DNA of 49,695 nucleotides. It comes from an uncultured Eubacteriales bacterium. Its GTDB lineage: Bacteria; Bacillota; Clostridia; Oscillospirales; Oscillospiraceae. Every line of letters begins with the position of its first letter. The stretch's first letter is position 1. The DNA lies in the NCBI GenBank assembly GCA_959602365.1, contig CAUGSS010000020.1, positions 1 to 49,695 of the forward strand, written 5' to 3'. Positions 7,664-15,399 of this stretch are shown piece after piece. The translations under genes and the position numbers were made by a program. The notes below the pieces were generated by a model. It made no database searches. It had not been told where the DNA came from and worked only from the letters and a program-made list of their open reading frames with translations.

Positions 7664-8600
7664 AATCCTGTGCGTTCAGGGCACAGGCCAGCATCCTCCC
7701 CAGAGGCACATCAAAGCCCAGGGACCGATACATGGCCGCGTCCCCCTCGCTGCACCCCAGCATCAGGCTGGCCATCCCCTGGCCGGCGCACCAGCTCCGG
7801 GCGGCGGTGACCAGCAGGCGGGCGATCCCCTGTCCGCGAAAAACGGGCTCTACATAGAAGTCGTCAAACACGCCGCAACTCTTGCAGGCAAAGGTGGAAA
7901 AGCAGGGGCTGACGGAGCACATCCCCACGGCCCGGGTGCTCCGGCGGGCCAGAAAGAAGGCGATCTCCTCCCGGGCCACCGCCGCTCTGAGCCGCTGTTT
8001 TTCCTCTTCCGTCAGCGGCTGCTCCCCCACGGCAGTTCGGAATCCGTTTTCCAGTTTCATCAGCTGCCAGTCCTCCGGATCGTCCAGCCGCTCCACCGTC
8101 ACCGGAAGCTCCACTTCCGGCGGCCGCAGCATCAGGGGCATCCCCCACTCGTCCGCGCCGTTGGGGCGAAAGCCCAGCCTGCTCCAGAAGCACCGGCGGC
8201 GCGGGTCATCGCAGTTCAGTTCAGTATAGGCCGCGCCGCGGGCCCGGGCCCAATCCAAAAACGCCCGGCCGCAGGCGCTGCCGGTGCCCGCTCCCCGCGC
8301 CTGGGGAAAGACACAGAATTCCAGCAGGAAGCACTTCCCGTCCTCCGTGTCAAAGAGCGCCGCCAGGGCAATGCCGATCTCCTGTCCGTCCCGGCACAGG
8401 AAGAGGTAGTGGACGCGGTCACGGGGCCGGTCGTGCAGCCGCTGAATGCTCTCCCGGTACGCGTCGCTCAAAAAATACGGCCGGTCCCCGTCCGCGGGAT
8501 CGGGAAAGATGTCCCGGACATAATAGGCCCGGAGCTGACTCCAGAAGGCGGCAAGCTCCTGCGGCGTGACCGCCTCCCGAATGGTGATCTGATGGTTCAT
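7662..8600 (-). CDS. Tandem GNAT acetyltransferase
   Basis: A 312-residue protein made of two GNAT domains. The N-terminal domain (about 1-150) has the acetyl-CoA loop region FPQARGAGTGSACGR; the C-terminal domain (about 160-312) has VEPVFRGQGIARLL, a good match to the Q/RxxGxG/A pyrophosphate loop. The N-terminal loop is less canonical, so one domain may be structural. The acceptor substrate is unknown. The start at 8600 is supported by GGAGGAA upstream; a longer form from 8693 lacks a ribosome site. Confidence 0.82.
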   Translation of the reverse strand: MNHQITIREAVTPQELAAFWSQLRAYYVRDIFPDPADGDRPYFLSDAYRESIQRLHDRPRDRVHYLFLCRDGQEIGIALAALFDTEDGKCFLLEFCVFPQARGAGTGSACGRAFLDWARARGAAYTELNCDDPRRRCFWSRLGFRPNGADEWGMPLMLRPPEVELPVTVERLDDPEDWQLMKLENGFRTAVGEQPLTEEEKQRLRAAVAREEIAFFLARRSTRAVGMCSVSPCFSTFACKSCGVFDDFYVEPVFRGQGIARLLVTAARSWCAGQGMASLMLGCSEGDAAMYRSLGFDVPLGRMLACALNAQD

Positions 8601-8769
8601 GCTTGTATTCCTCCATACACTGGTTCGGAGGGTCAAGCGCCGTGGACCCTCCCAGCACGGTTCATTTTCATACCGAATCATCCTCTCTGTCATCGAAGTG
8701 CCGGAGCATCCCCCGGCCTGAGGTCATTTTAGCAGGAAAACCCTCCGCCGGCAACCGCCCAATTTCCCA

Positions 8770-8798
8770 TTGACAAGCTAGGAAATCTGAGCTATAGT
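8770..8798 (+). promoter_or_regulatory. Strong sigma-A promoter of the copper operon
   Basis: Consensus TTGACA (8770-8775), 17 bases, TATAGT (8793-8798), 50 bases before copA. The putative CsoR operator starts directly after the -10 box. Confidence 0.87.
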
Positions 8799-8825
8799 AT
8801 AGACACCCCCCGGGGGTGGGGTATC
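8799..8825 (+). promoter_or_regulatory. Putative CsoR operator
   Basis: A C-run followed by a G-run with flanking AGACA and GGGGTAT gives a GC-rich pseudopalindrome of the kind bound by CsoR repressors. It covers the predicted transcription start. CsoR is encoded at the end of the same operon, so copper-relieved autoregulation is expected. Confidence 0.65.
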
Positions 8826-8848
8826 TCCCCCGAGATTGGAGGTATGCT

Positions 8849-11392
8849 ATGAAATGCAAATTTGACGTGACCGGCATGAGCTGCGCCGCCTGCCAGGCCC
8901 ACGTGGAGAAGGCGGTGAACTCCCTGGAGGGGGTGGACACCGCCACGGTCAACCTGCTGGCCAACAGCATGGTGGCGGAGTTTGACGAGACCAGGCTCTC
9001 CCCCCAGGACATCTGCGCCGCAGTGGACAGGGCGGGCTATCACGCCAGCGTCCACGGTGAAAGCCCCTCTGCCGCGGCAGCGGCGGCCCAGGCCGACCCG
9101 GCGGCGGAGCAGGCCCGGGGCATGAAGCACCGGCTGATCTGCTCCATCGTGTTCCTGGTGCCCCTGTTCTACCTGTGCATGGGCCACATGGTGGGGGCTC
9201 CCCTGCCCCCGATTTTCCTGGGGGACGAGAACTGCATGGTGTTCGCCCTGACCCAGCTGGTGCTGGTGCTGCCCATCATGTATATCAACGACCACTACTT
9301 TATCAACGGCTTCCGCTCCCTGTGGCACCGGGCCCCCAATATGGACTCGCTGATCGCCCTGGGCAGCACCGCCGCCTTCCTCTACTCCCTCTGGGCCATC
9401 TTTATGACCGGCTGGGCCCTGGGCCATGGGGACGCGGCCCTGGCCCACGAGTACAGCATGAACCACCTCTATCTGGAGTCGGTGGGCATGATCCTGACCC
9501 TGATCTCCGTGGGCAAATACCTGGAGGCCCGCTCCAAGGGCAAGACCGGCGACGCCATCCGGGCGCTGATGGATCTGGCCCCCAAGACCGCCTTCGTGCT
9601 CCGGGACGGGGCGGAGGCGGAGCTCCCGGTGGAGCAGGTGCAGACCGGCGACCTGCTCCGGGTCAAGCCCGGCGGCTCGGTGCCGGTGGACGGGGTGGTC
9701 ACCGAGGGAGTGTCCTCGGTGGATGAGTCCGCCCTGACCGGGGAGTCCATCCCGGTGGAGAAGCACCCCGGGGACAAGGTGAGCGCCGCCACCATCAACC
9801 AGACCGGTTCCTTCACCATGCGGGCCACCGGAGTGGGGGAGGACACCGCCCTGGCCCGGATCATCCAGCTGGTGGAGGACGCCTCCGCCTCGAAGGCCCC
9901 CATCGCCAAGCTGGCCGACCGGGTGGCCGGGGTCTTTGTCCCCATCGTCATGGCCATCGCTCTGGTCACCGCCATCGTCTGGCTCATCGTCACCGGCACC
10001 CCCAGCCGGGCGCTGGTGGCCGGGGTGTCGGTGCTGGTGATCTCCTGCCCCTGCGCCCTGGGGCTGGCCACCCCGGTGGCCATCATGGTGGGCACCGGCC
10101 GGGGGGCTCAGAACGGCACCCTGTTCAAGTCCGCCGAGGCCCTGGAGGCCCTGCAGAGCGTCAACACCGTGGTGCTGGACAAGACCGGCACCGTCACCCA
10201 GGGCAAGCCCGTGGTCACCGACCTGCTGCCCCAGCCGGGGCACACCGAGGAGGAGCTGCTGGGCGTCGCTGCCTCGCTGGAGGCCCTCTCCGAGCACCCG
10301 CTGGCCCAGGCCATCGTATCCGCCGCCCGGGAGCGGGGCCTCCCCTCCCAGAGCGCAGCGGACTTTGAGGCGGTGCCCGGCCAGGGCATCCGGGGCGTCA
10401 TCGGCGGCCACCGCTATCAGGCGGGCAATGCCCGGCTGATGGGGAGTACAATTTCCACCGCCGACGCGGACCGGCTGGCGGAGGAGGGCAAGACTCCCCT
10501 GTTCTTCTCCCGGGACGGGGCGCTGATGGGCACCATCGCCGTGGCCGATCCCCCCAAGGCGGACAGCCGGGAGGCCATCCGGGCCATGGGCGAGCTGGGG
10601 CTGGAGGTGGTGCTGCTCACCGGGGACAACCGCCGCACCGCCGAGGCGGTGGGCCGCCAAATGGGGAACATCCGGGTCATCGCCGAGGTGCTGCCCCAGG
10701 ACAAGGAGCGGCACGTGGCCCAGCTCCAGGCCCAGGGCAAAAAGGTGGCCATGGTGGGGGACGGCATCAACGACGCCCCGGCCCTGGCCAGAGCCGACGT
10801 GGGCATCGCCATCGGGGCGGGCACCGACGTGGCCCTGGAGAGCGCCGACGTGGTGCTGATGCGCTCCTCCCTGATGGACGCGGTGGGGGCCTATGAGCTC
10901 TCCCGGGCCACCCTGCGCAACATCAAGGAGAACCTGTTCTGGGCCCTGTTCTACAACGCCATCGGCATCCCCCTGGCCGCCGGAGTGTTTTACCCCCTGC
11001 TGGGCTGGCAGCTCAGCCCCATCTTCGGCGCCGCGGCCATGAGCCTGTCCTCGGTGTGCGTGGTGTCCAACGCCCTGCGGCTGCGCTTCTTCAAGCCCAA
11101 GCACCGCGCCGCCCCTCAGGCCATAAAAACTGAATCTGAGCCGGAGGCCATCCCGGCAGAAAGCAAAGGAGACGATGAGACCATGACAAAGACGCTGACT
11201 GTAGAGGGCATGATGTGCGAGCACTGCCAGGCCCGGGTGGAAAAGGCCCTCGCCGCCGTCAAGGGCGTCAAGCGCGCCCAGGTGGACCTGGAGGCCAAGA
11301 CCGCCACGGTGGAGTGCGGCCTGCTGGTGGGGGACAAGGCCCTGAAGCAGGCGGTCACCGACGCAGGATATGAGGTGACCGAGATCCGATGA
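8849..11392 (+). CDS. copA: Copper-exporting P-type ATPase with C-terminal CopZ-like domain
   Basis: An 847-residue P1B-type ATPase. In order: an N-terminal metal-binding domain (GMSCAAC, residues 9-15), the membrane CPC motif (400-402) for Cu(I), the phosphorylation site DKTGT (Asp444), the hinge GDGINDAP, and after the last membrane helices a linker (about 752-778) and a second heavy-metal domain with GMMCEHC. The core is of normal length; the C-terminal domain is an addition that looks like a complete CopZ chaperone. An in-frame ATG at 11183 (Met779) preceded by AAGGAG could produce this 69-residue domain separately. It exports Cu(I) from the cytoplasm. Its stop codon overlaps the csoR start. 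Confidence 0.95.
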   Translation: MKCKFDVTGMSCAACQAHVEKAVNSLEGVDTATVNLLANSMVAEFDETRLSPQDICAAVDRAGYHASVHGESPSAAAAAAQADPAAEQARGMKHRLICSIVFLVPLFYLCMGHMVGAPLPPIFLGDENCMVFALTQLVLVLPIMYINDHYFINGFRSLWHRAPNMDSLIALGSTAAFLYSLWAIFMTGWALGHGDAALAHEYSMNHLYLESVGMILTLISVGKYLEARSKGKTGDAIRALMDLAPKTAFVLRDGAEAELPVEQVQTGDLLRVKPGGSVPVDGVVTEGVSSVDESALTGESIPVEKHPGDKVSAATINQTGSFTMRATGVGEDTALARIIQLVEDASASKAPIAKLADRVAGVFVPIVMAIALVTAIVWLIVTGTPSRALVAGVSVLVISCPCALGLATPVAIMVGTGRGAQNGTLFKSAEALEALQSVNTVVLDKTGTVTQGKPVVTDLLPQPGHTEEELLGVAASLEALSEHPLAQAIVSAARERGLPSQSAADFEAVPGQGIRGVIGGHRYQAGNARLMGSTISTADADRLAEEGKTPLFFSRDGALMGTIAVADPPKADSREAIRAMGELGLEVVLLTGDNRRTAEAVGRQMGNIRVIAEVLPQDKERHVAQLQAQGKKVAMVGDGINDAPALARADVGIAIGAGTDVALESADVVLMRSSLMDAVGAYELSRATLRNIKENLFWALFYNAIGIPLAAGVFYPLLGWQLSPIFGAAAMSLSSVCVVSNALRLRFFKPKHRAAPQAIKTESEPEAIPAESKGDDETMTKTLTVEGMMCEHCQARVEKALAAVKGVKRAQVDLEAKTATVECGLLVGDKALKQAVTDAGYEVTEIR

Positions 11393-11652
11393 AGGCGGAC
11401 AAGGCCCAGGTCCAGCGCCTGTTGAAGACGGCCCGGGGGCAGCTGGACGGCATCCTGAATATGGTGGAGGAGGACCGGTACTGCATCGACATCTCCAACC
11501 AGATCCTGGCCGCCCAATCCATCCTCTCCAAGGCCAACGCCGCCATCCTGCAGGCCCACATGTCCTGCTGCGTCCGGGAGGCCGCGGAGAGCGGCAACGC
11601 CGAGGAGAAGATCGAGGAGATCTCGGCACTGCTGCAAAAACTGCTGAAATAA
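11389..11652 (+). CDS. csoR: Copper-sensing repressor, CsoR/RcnR family
   Basis: An 87-residue all-helical DNA-binding protein. Cys32, His57 and Cys61 have exactly the spacing of the Cu(I) site of CsoR, and a second cysteine (Cys60) precedes the last ligand. Cu(I) binding releases the tetramer from a GC-rich operator such as the one at 8799-8825. The ATG overlaps the copA stop codon (ATGA), so production is coupled to the pump. A terminator follows at 11656. Confidence 0.92.
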   Translation: MKADKAQVQRLLKTARGQLDGILNMVEEDRYCIDISNQILAAQSILSKANAAILQAHMSCCVREAAESGNAEEKIEEISALLQKLLK

Positions 11653-11655
11653 ACG

Positions 11656-11687
11656 CCGGGGCGCACCGCTGGTGCGCCCCGGGTTTT
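11656..11687 (+). terminator. Terminator of the copper operon
   Basis: A 12-base-pair stem (11656-11667 with 11671-11682), loop GCT, then G and TTTT. Confidence 0.87.
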
Positions 11688-11743
11688 GTCTTCAGGCCGG
11701 CCCTCTGCAGCGCGAAAAAACGCCCCGGGACGCCGGGAATTTC

Positions 11744-11772
11744 TTTACAATGCAGGACAAACTGGATATAAT
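11744..11772 (+). promoter_or_regulatory. Sigma-A promoter of the TIR-domain gene
   Basis: TTTACA (11744-11749), 17 bases, TATAAT (11767-11772), 57 bases before the start codon. Confidence 0.8.
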
Positions 11773-11828
11773 AAAATAACCCACTATATTGACAACTGCC
11801 ACAGGCATCGCTCAGGAGGTCGCGAAAC

Positions 11829-12851
11829 ATGGAACCGGCAGAAATCATTGCACAGATCCGCCCATGCGATATGGATCAATCTTACATCTTTATCAGCTAC
11901 AGCGCCCAGGATTACGTCCGGGTCTGGGAGGACGTGTACACATTCCAGCAGCTGGGCTACAATGTCTGGCTGGATGAGAAAAACCTGGACAAGACCAAGG
12001 CCTCCTGGACCGAGGACGCCCTGGCGGCCATCTCCGATCTGGACTGCCTGCTGGTGGTCTTCTATGTCAGCCAGTACTCCCTGACCAGCGAGAACTGCTT
12101 CCGGGAGCTGTGCCAGACCACCGCCAAGGACACCACCGAGCTGCACTTCGGGCCGGTGCCCTTCATCGCCGTGGACGCGGAGAACGTGGGCAACATCGGC
12201 GCCTACACCAAGGCCATCCACAAGCAGGTGCTCGCCCAGCCCATCTCCAAGCAGGAGAAGGGCCAGAAGGCCCGCACCCTGTCCCGGTTTGTGGAGCTGT
12301 TCTTTGACAGCAACAACGAGCGGGTGCGGGTCCACCCCAAGGACGAGCCGGGCCGGAAAACCAACTATTATCAGGAGATTGTCTCCTCCTTCCCCGACGA
12401 GTGCAAGGTATTCCCCGCCACCATCTCCCTGCCCAAGCCCGCCCCCACGCCGGTGCCCCATCCCGTCTCCGCACCAGAGCCGGATCTCGCCCCGGAGGCA
12501 GAGGGGGAGGAATCTCTGGCCGACCGCATTGCCCGTCAGCTGGGCCGCAAGCGGGAGCCCCTGGAGGCGGAGGCCCTGACTCCCGCCCCGGAATACGCCG
12601 GCCCGGAGGCCCCGCCGGAGCCCGAGCCCGAGCCTGACGCCGCCCCCGCCCCGGCCCCCGGCCCGGAGGCGGTCTCCCCCAGCCTGGCGGAGCAGATTTC
12701 CTCCCTGCTGGGCAAAGGGGAGGAAAAGGGCGCCGGCTCTCCCCCGCCCTCTCCCGATGAGTCTGAGGGGGCGAAGAAGCCCTCTCTGGCGGAACAGATT
12801 CAGCGCAAGCTGGAGGAACAGAAAAAGGGCGGCAAAGGCGGCAAAAAATAA
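11829..12851 (+). CDS. TIR-domain protein with low-complexity tail and three SLAEQI-type motifs
   Basis: A 340-residue protein. Residues 16-155 form a TIR domain: FISYSAQD (21-28), a WLDEKNL loop (47-53) and SENCFREL (87-94), where Glu93 stands where catalytic TIR NADases have their glutamate. Residues 160-200 are a conserved-looking extension; from about 202 the chain is Pro/Glu/Ala-rich and unstructured. Embedded in it are three copies of a short helix: SLADRIARQLGR (229-240), SLAEQISSLLGK (285-296) and SLAEQIQRKLEE (319-330), followed by a Lys/Gly-rich end. TIR domains act in NAD hydrolysis, signalling or scaffolding; no defence partner gene lies nearby. AGGAGGT precedes the start. The gene is monocistronic with its own promoter and terminator. 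Confidence 0.88.
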   Translation: MEPAEIIAQIRPCDMDQSYIFISYSAQDYVRVWEDVYTFQQLGYNVWLDEKNLDKTKASWTEDALAAISDLDCLLVVFYVSQYSLTSENCFRELCQTTAKDTTELHFGPVPFIAVDAENVGNIGAYTKAIHKQVLAQPISKQEKGQKARTLSRFVELFFDSNNERVRVHPKDEPGRKTNYYQEIVSSFPDECKVFPATISLPKPAPTPVPHPVSAPEPDLAPEAEGEESLADRIARQLGRKREPLEAEALTPAPEYAGPEAPPEPEPEPDAAPAPAPGPEAVSPSLAEQISSLLGKGEEKGAGSPPPSPDESEGAKKPSLAEQIQRKLEEQKKGGKGGKK

Positions 12852-12855
12852 CGCA

Positions 12856-12893
12856 AGGCCGTCCCGGCACATGCCGGGACGGCCTGATCTTTT
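12856..12893. terminator. Terminator between convergent TIR and HAD genes
   Basis: A 14-base-pair perfect inverted repeat (12856-12869 with 12872-12885) followed by a TCTTTT-type stretch on the plus strand. Confidence 0.8.
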
Positions 12894-12917
12894 GGATGCT
12901 CCGGGGGTAAACCGGGG

Positions 12918-13586
12918 TCACTTCCCTGCCTCTTCCGCTCCGCTCAGGATTTCCCACAGCTCCCCGGCGCTGTGGGCCAGCTGTTCCGCCCCGTGCTCCC
13001 GCAGGAACGCCTCGCTGCGAAAGCCCCAGGTCACCGCGATGCACTGCAATCCTGCGCTGCGGGCCGTGGCCAGATCCACGTCCGAGTCCCCCACATACAC
13101 TGTGGACTCCGGCGCCGCCCCCAGCAGGCGCATGGCCTCAAAGACCGCATCCGGGGCGGGCTTGGGGGCAGCGCCCGGGCGCTGGCCGATGGCTACCGGA
13201 AACAGGCCGGAGAAGTAATATTCCGCCAGCTGCCGCACCGCCTCGTCGGGCTTGTTGCTCACCACGGCGATGTCCACGCCCCGCCCCTTCAGTGCGGCCA
13301 GCAGCTCCGGCACCCCCGGATAGGGGCCGGTTTTGATCCGGGCGTGGGCGTCATAATAGTCCATATAAAACGCCAGGGCCTCGGAAAACCTGACGTCCTC
13401 CGCCCCGCCGGGCATACACCGCTCGATGAGCTTGGCCGCGCCGTTGCCCACAAAGGCGCGGACCTCCTCCAGGCTGCGGCGGGGGCAGCCCATATGATCC
13501 ATCGTGACGTTGACACTGTCCCGGATGTCCTCCAGGGTCTCCAGAATGGTCCCGTCCATATCAAAAATTACGGTTTGATACCGCAT
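12918..13586 (-). CDS. HAD hydrolase, phosphoglycolate-phosphatase type
   Basis: A 222-residue HAD phosphatase of usual length. Motif I is DMDGT (nucleophile Asp near residue 9), motif II VVSNK, motif III PKPAPD with its lysine, and motif IV GDSDVD. The cap domain (about 16-85) is of the helical type seen in phosphoglycolate phosphatases and PpaX. The start at 13586 is supported by GGAGGT seven bases before it; this ribosome site lies in an 8-base inverted repeat (13594-13617). It is the last gene after sigF in the same direction, 49 bases away, and may be read through from the spoIIA operon. Confidence 0.87.
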   Translation of the reverse strand: MRYQTVIFDMDGTILETLEDIRDSVNVTMDHMGCPRRSLEEVRAFVGNGAAKLIERCMPGGAEDVRFSEALAFYMDYYDAHARIKTGPYPGVPELLAALKGRGVDIAVVSNKPDEAVRQLAEYYFSGLFPVAIGQRPGAAPKPAPDAVFEAMRLLGAAPESTVYVGDSDVDLATARSAGLQCIAVTWGFRSEAFLREHGAEQLAHSAGELWEILSGAEEAGK

Positions 13587-13593
13587 CCTATCC

Positions 13594-13617
13594 ACCTCCA
13601 GGAAATTGTCTGGAGGT
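13594..13617 (-). promoter_or_regulatory. Inverted repeat covering the HAD gene's ribosome site
   Basis: A perfect 8-base-pair repeat (13594-13601 with 13610-13617, 8-base loop). In the minus-strand transcript the 3' arm contains GGAGGT, the ribosome site of the HAD gene, so folding would hide it. Confidence 0.55.
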
Positions 13618-13635
13618 ATTGTACCACAGCCCGGG

Positions 13636-14343
13636 CTAAGATTCCAGCAGCCTGCGCAGATGTTCCACCGCCCGCCGCTCAATGCGGGAGACCTGGACCT
13701 GACTCACCCCGATCACCCGGGCAGTCTGCTCCTGGGTGAAGGCGCGAAAATAGCGCAGCTGGATGACCAGCTGTTCCCGCTGGGAGAGCTGGGCTATGGC
13801 TGCCTTCAAATCCAGGTGTTCCACCAGCTCCTCTTCCATCCCCTGGTCCCCCAGCACCGACTCCAGGGTGAGCCCGTCCCCGGTCTCCGCCGAGAGGGAG
13901 GCCACCGCCGTGGTGGCGCTCTCCGCCATGGCGATCTCCTCCGGCTCCAGCTCCAGGTATTCCGCCAGCTCGGACACGGTGGGCTCTCCCCCCATGGCCG
14001 CCGTCAGCTCAGAGCGGGCCTGGGCAATCCGGGCGGCGCGCTCCCGCAGGGTGCGGCTGACTTTCACCGTGCCGTCATCCCGGAGAAAGCGGCGCATCTC
14101 TCCGGCGATCTTGGGAACGGCATAGGTGGAAAACTGGGTGCCGAAGGCGGGGTCAAACCCCTGGATGGCCTTCAGGAAGCCGATACACCCCAGCTGGTAC
14201 AGATCATCCTGCTCCACCCCCCGGCCGGTGTAGCGGCGCACCACACTCCAGATCAGCCGGCTGTTCTCCGTCAGCAGCCGCTCCTCTGCCGCCTTGTCCC
14301 CCTGCTGGGCCGCGCTGAGCAGCTCAGGCGCGGGTCCGCTCAT
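13636..14343 (-). CDS. sigF: RNA polymerase sporulation sigma factor F
   Basis: A 235-residue sigma-70 family factor of the sporulation type. Region 2 (LYQLGCIGFLKAIQGFDP, FSTYAVPKIAGEMRRFLRDDG), region 3 and region 4 with its helix-turn-helix (TQEQTARVIGVSQVQVSRIERR) are all present; a region 1.1 is absent as expected. Sigma F is the first forespore-specific factor and is held inactive by SpoIIAB until SpoIIAA is dephosphorylated. The gene overlaps the 3' end of spoIIAB by 20 bases, the usual tight arrangement of this operon. Confidence 0.95.
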   Translation of the reverse strand: MSGPAPELLSAAQQGDKAAEERLLTENSRLIWSVVRRYTGRGVEQDDLYQLGCIGFLKAIQGFDPAFGTQFSTYAVPKIAGEMRRFLRDDGTVKVSRTLRERAARIAQARSELTAAMGGEPTVSELAEYLELEPEEIAMAESATTAVASLSAETGDGLTLESVLGDQGMEEELVEHLDLKAAIAQLSQREQLVIQLRYFRAFTQEQTARVIGVSQVQVSRIERRAVEHLRRLLES

Positions 14344-14776
14344 GTTTCAACCGGCGGGAGATGCGCTTGCGCAGGGTGACGGCGGTCCCCCGGCCCGGGG
14401 CAGAGGTCACCCTGATGGCGTCCATAAAGCTCTCCATGATGGTGAAGCCCATGCCGCTGCGCTCCTCTCCCCCGGTGGTGAACATGGGCTGCCGGGCCTT
14501 GGCCACATCGGGAATCCCCACCCCCCGGTCCTTGACCTGCACTTCCAGCAGGTTGTCCTCGTAAATCCGCATCCGCAGGGTGATTTTCCCCAGGGTGTCC
14601 GGATAGCCGTGGACAATGGCGTTGGTCACCGCCTCGCTCACTGCGGTGCGGATGTCCCCCAGCTCCTCCAGGGTGGGGTCCAGCTGGGTGGCAAAACAGG
14701 CCGCCACGCCCCGGGCAAAGCCCTCGTTGGCGGAGGTGCTGGGAAAGTCCAGTTTGACTTCGTTGATGATTTTCAT
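14324..14776 (-). CDS. spoIIAB: Anti-sigma F factor / serine kinase SpoIIAB
   Basis: A 150-residue GHKL-fold kinase of usual length. The N box EAVTNAIVHGYP binds ATP-Mg, the G1 motif is DRGVGIPD and the G2 region GMGFTIM. It sequesters sigma F in the predivisional cell and phosphorylates SpoIIAA. The ATG at 14776 was chosen because GGAGG lies 8 bases upstream; the slightly longer frame from 14803 has no ribosome site. Unlike the usual arrangement, 142 bases separate it from spoIIAA. Confidence 0.95.
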   Translation of the reverse strand: MKIINEVKLDFPSTSANEGFARGVAACFATQLDPTLEELGDIRTAVSEAVTNAIVHGYPDTLGKITLRMRIYEDNLLEVQVKDRGVGIPDVAKARQPMFTTGGEERSGMGFTIMESFMDAIRVTSAPGRGTAVTLRKRISRRLKHERTRA

Positions 14777-14918
14777 TATGTAAACCTCCAGTTCACAGGT
14801 CATGCCCGCCGCTCAGCGGCTGCGGAGGGCAGAACCCGACCAATGCGCATTATTTGTCCTGTGGCCTGCCGTCACCTTGGGCAGGCGCCGTACACAGAAA
14901 TCGCCTCCGGCGTTCCCC
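14777..14918 (-). other. Long spacer between spoIIAA and spoIIAB with a hairpin
   Basis: In most endospore formers these two genes abut. Here 142 bases without a convincing reading frame lie between them. They hold a 7-base-pair inverted repeat (14864-14870 with 14880-14886, 9-base loop) without a T tail. It could affect how much SpoIIAB is made relative to SpoIIAA. Confidence 0.5.
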
Positions 14919-15257
14919 TCAGCCGTCGGCATAAGAGATGGAAAACAGGCGCCCCAACCCGGCGGCCTTCAGCACCTTTGCCGGCTGCCTGGGCACCTGC
15001 ACCACCTGAAGTTTCCCTCCGGTGAGGGCCAGCGCCCGGTGCAGCCGCAGCAGCAACGCGATGCCGCTGGAGTCCATAAAGGTGACGCCGCTCAAATCCA
15101 GCTCCACCACCCGGGGGGACTCCAGATCCAGCTGGTCATCCAGCTGGCGCATCAGCTCCCCCGCCCGGTGATGGTCGATCTCCCCGGTCAATCGGAAATA
15201 CATCCGCTCCCGCTCTATTCTGCAATCCACTGCCATGGCGCCGTGTCCCCTTTCCAT
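14919..15257 (-). CDS. spoIIAA: Anti-anti-sigma factor SpoIIAA
   Basis: A 112-residue STAS-domain protein. RLTGEIDHHRA near the N-terminus and FMDSSGIALLL are typical; the second serine of DSSG is the residue phosphorylated by SpoIIAB. Unphosphorylated SpoIIAA releases sigma F. The start at 15257 has GGAGGGGG five bases upstream; a start at 15236 (MAVDCRIE) would align better with the N-terminus of known homologues and remains possible. The ribosome site lies within a hairpin (15265-15288). A longer frame upstream runs through the valS terminator and is not credible. Confidence 0.92.
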   Translation of the reverse strand: MERGHGAMAVDCRIERERMYFRLTGEIDHHRAGELMRQLDDQLDLESPRVVELDLSGVTFMDSSGIALLLRLHRALALTGGKLQVVQVPRQPAKVLKAAGLGRLFSISYADG

Positions 15258-15264
15258 TCTTACC

Positions 15265-15288
15265 CCCTCCGGCACTGCCGAAGGAGGG
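15265..15288 (-). promoter_or_regulatory. Hairpin covering the spoIIAA ribosome site
   Basis: In the minus-strand transcript CCCTCC (15283-15288) can pair with GGAGGG (15265-15270) around an inner GGC/GCC pairing. The GGAGGG arm is the spoIIAA ribosome site. Confidence 0.5.
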
Positions 15289-15290
15289 AA

Positions 15291-15335
15291 CAAAAGCAAA
15301 AAATCACCCTGCATCTCCAGGATGCAGGGTGATTT
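15291..15335 (-). terminator. Terminator of valS
   Basis: A perfect 14-base-pair stem (15301-15314 with 15322-15335, 7-base loop), followed on the minus strand by T-rich sequence. It separates valS from spoIIAA. Confidence 0.88.
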
Positions 15336-15399
15336 TATCAAATCAAGCTATAAAATGATGTCAAGCGCCGTCGAGCTGGAAAAATAATCCTTTTTATGT

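Noticed and set aside
8792..11848. Very long open frame antisense to copA.
   Set aside because: It mirrors copA on the other strand as expected for GC-rich coding DNA. The translation is low complexity (Gly, Gln, His, Leu) without domains or a ribosome site.
11829..12851. TIR protein as part of a phage-defence system such as Thoeris.
   Set aside because: No ThsA-like, STALD, SMODS or other effector gene is adjacent; flanks are a copper operon and a HAD phosphatase, and the gene has its own promoter and terminator.
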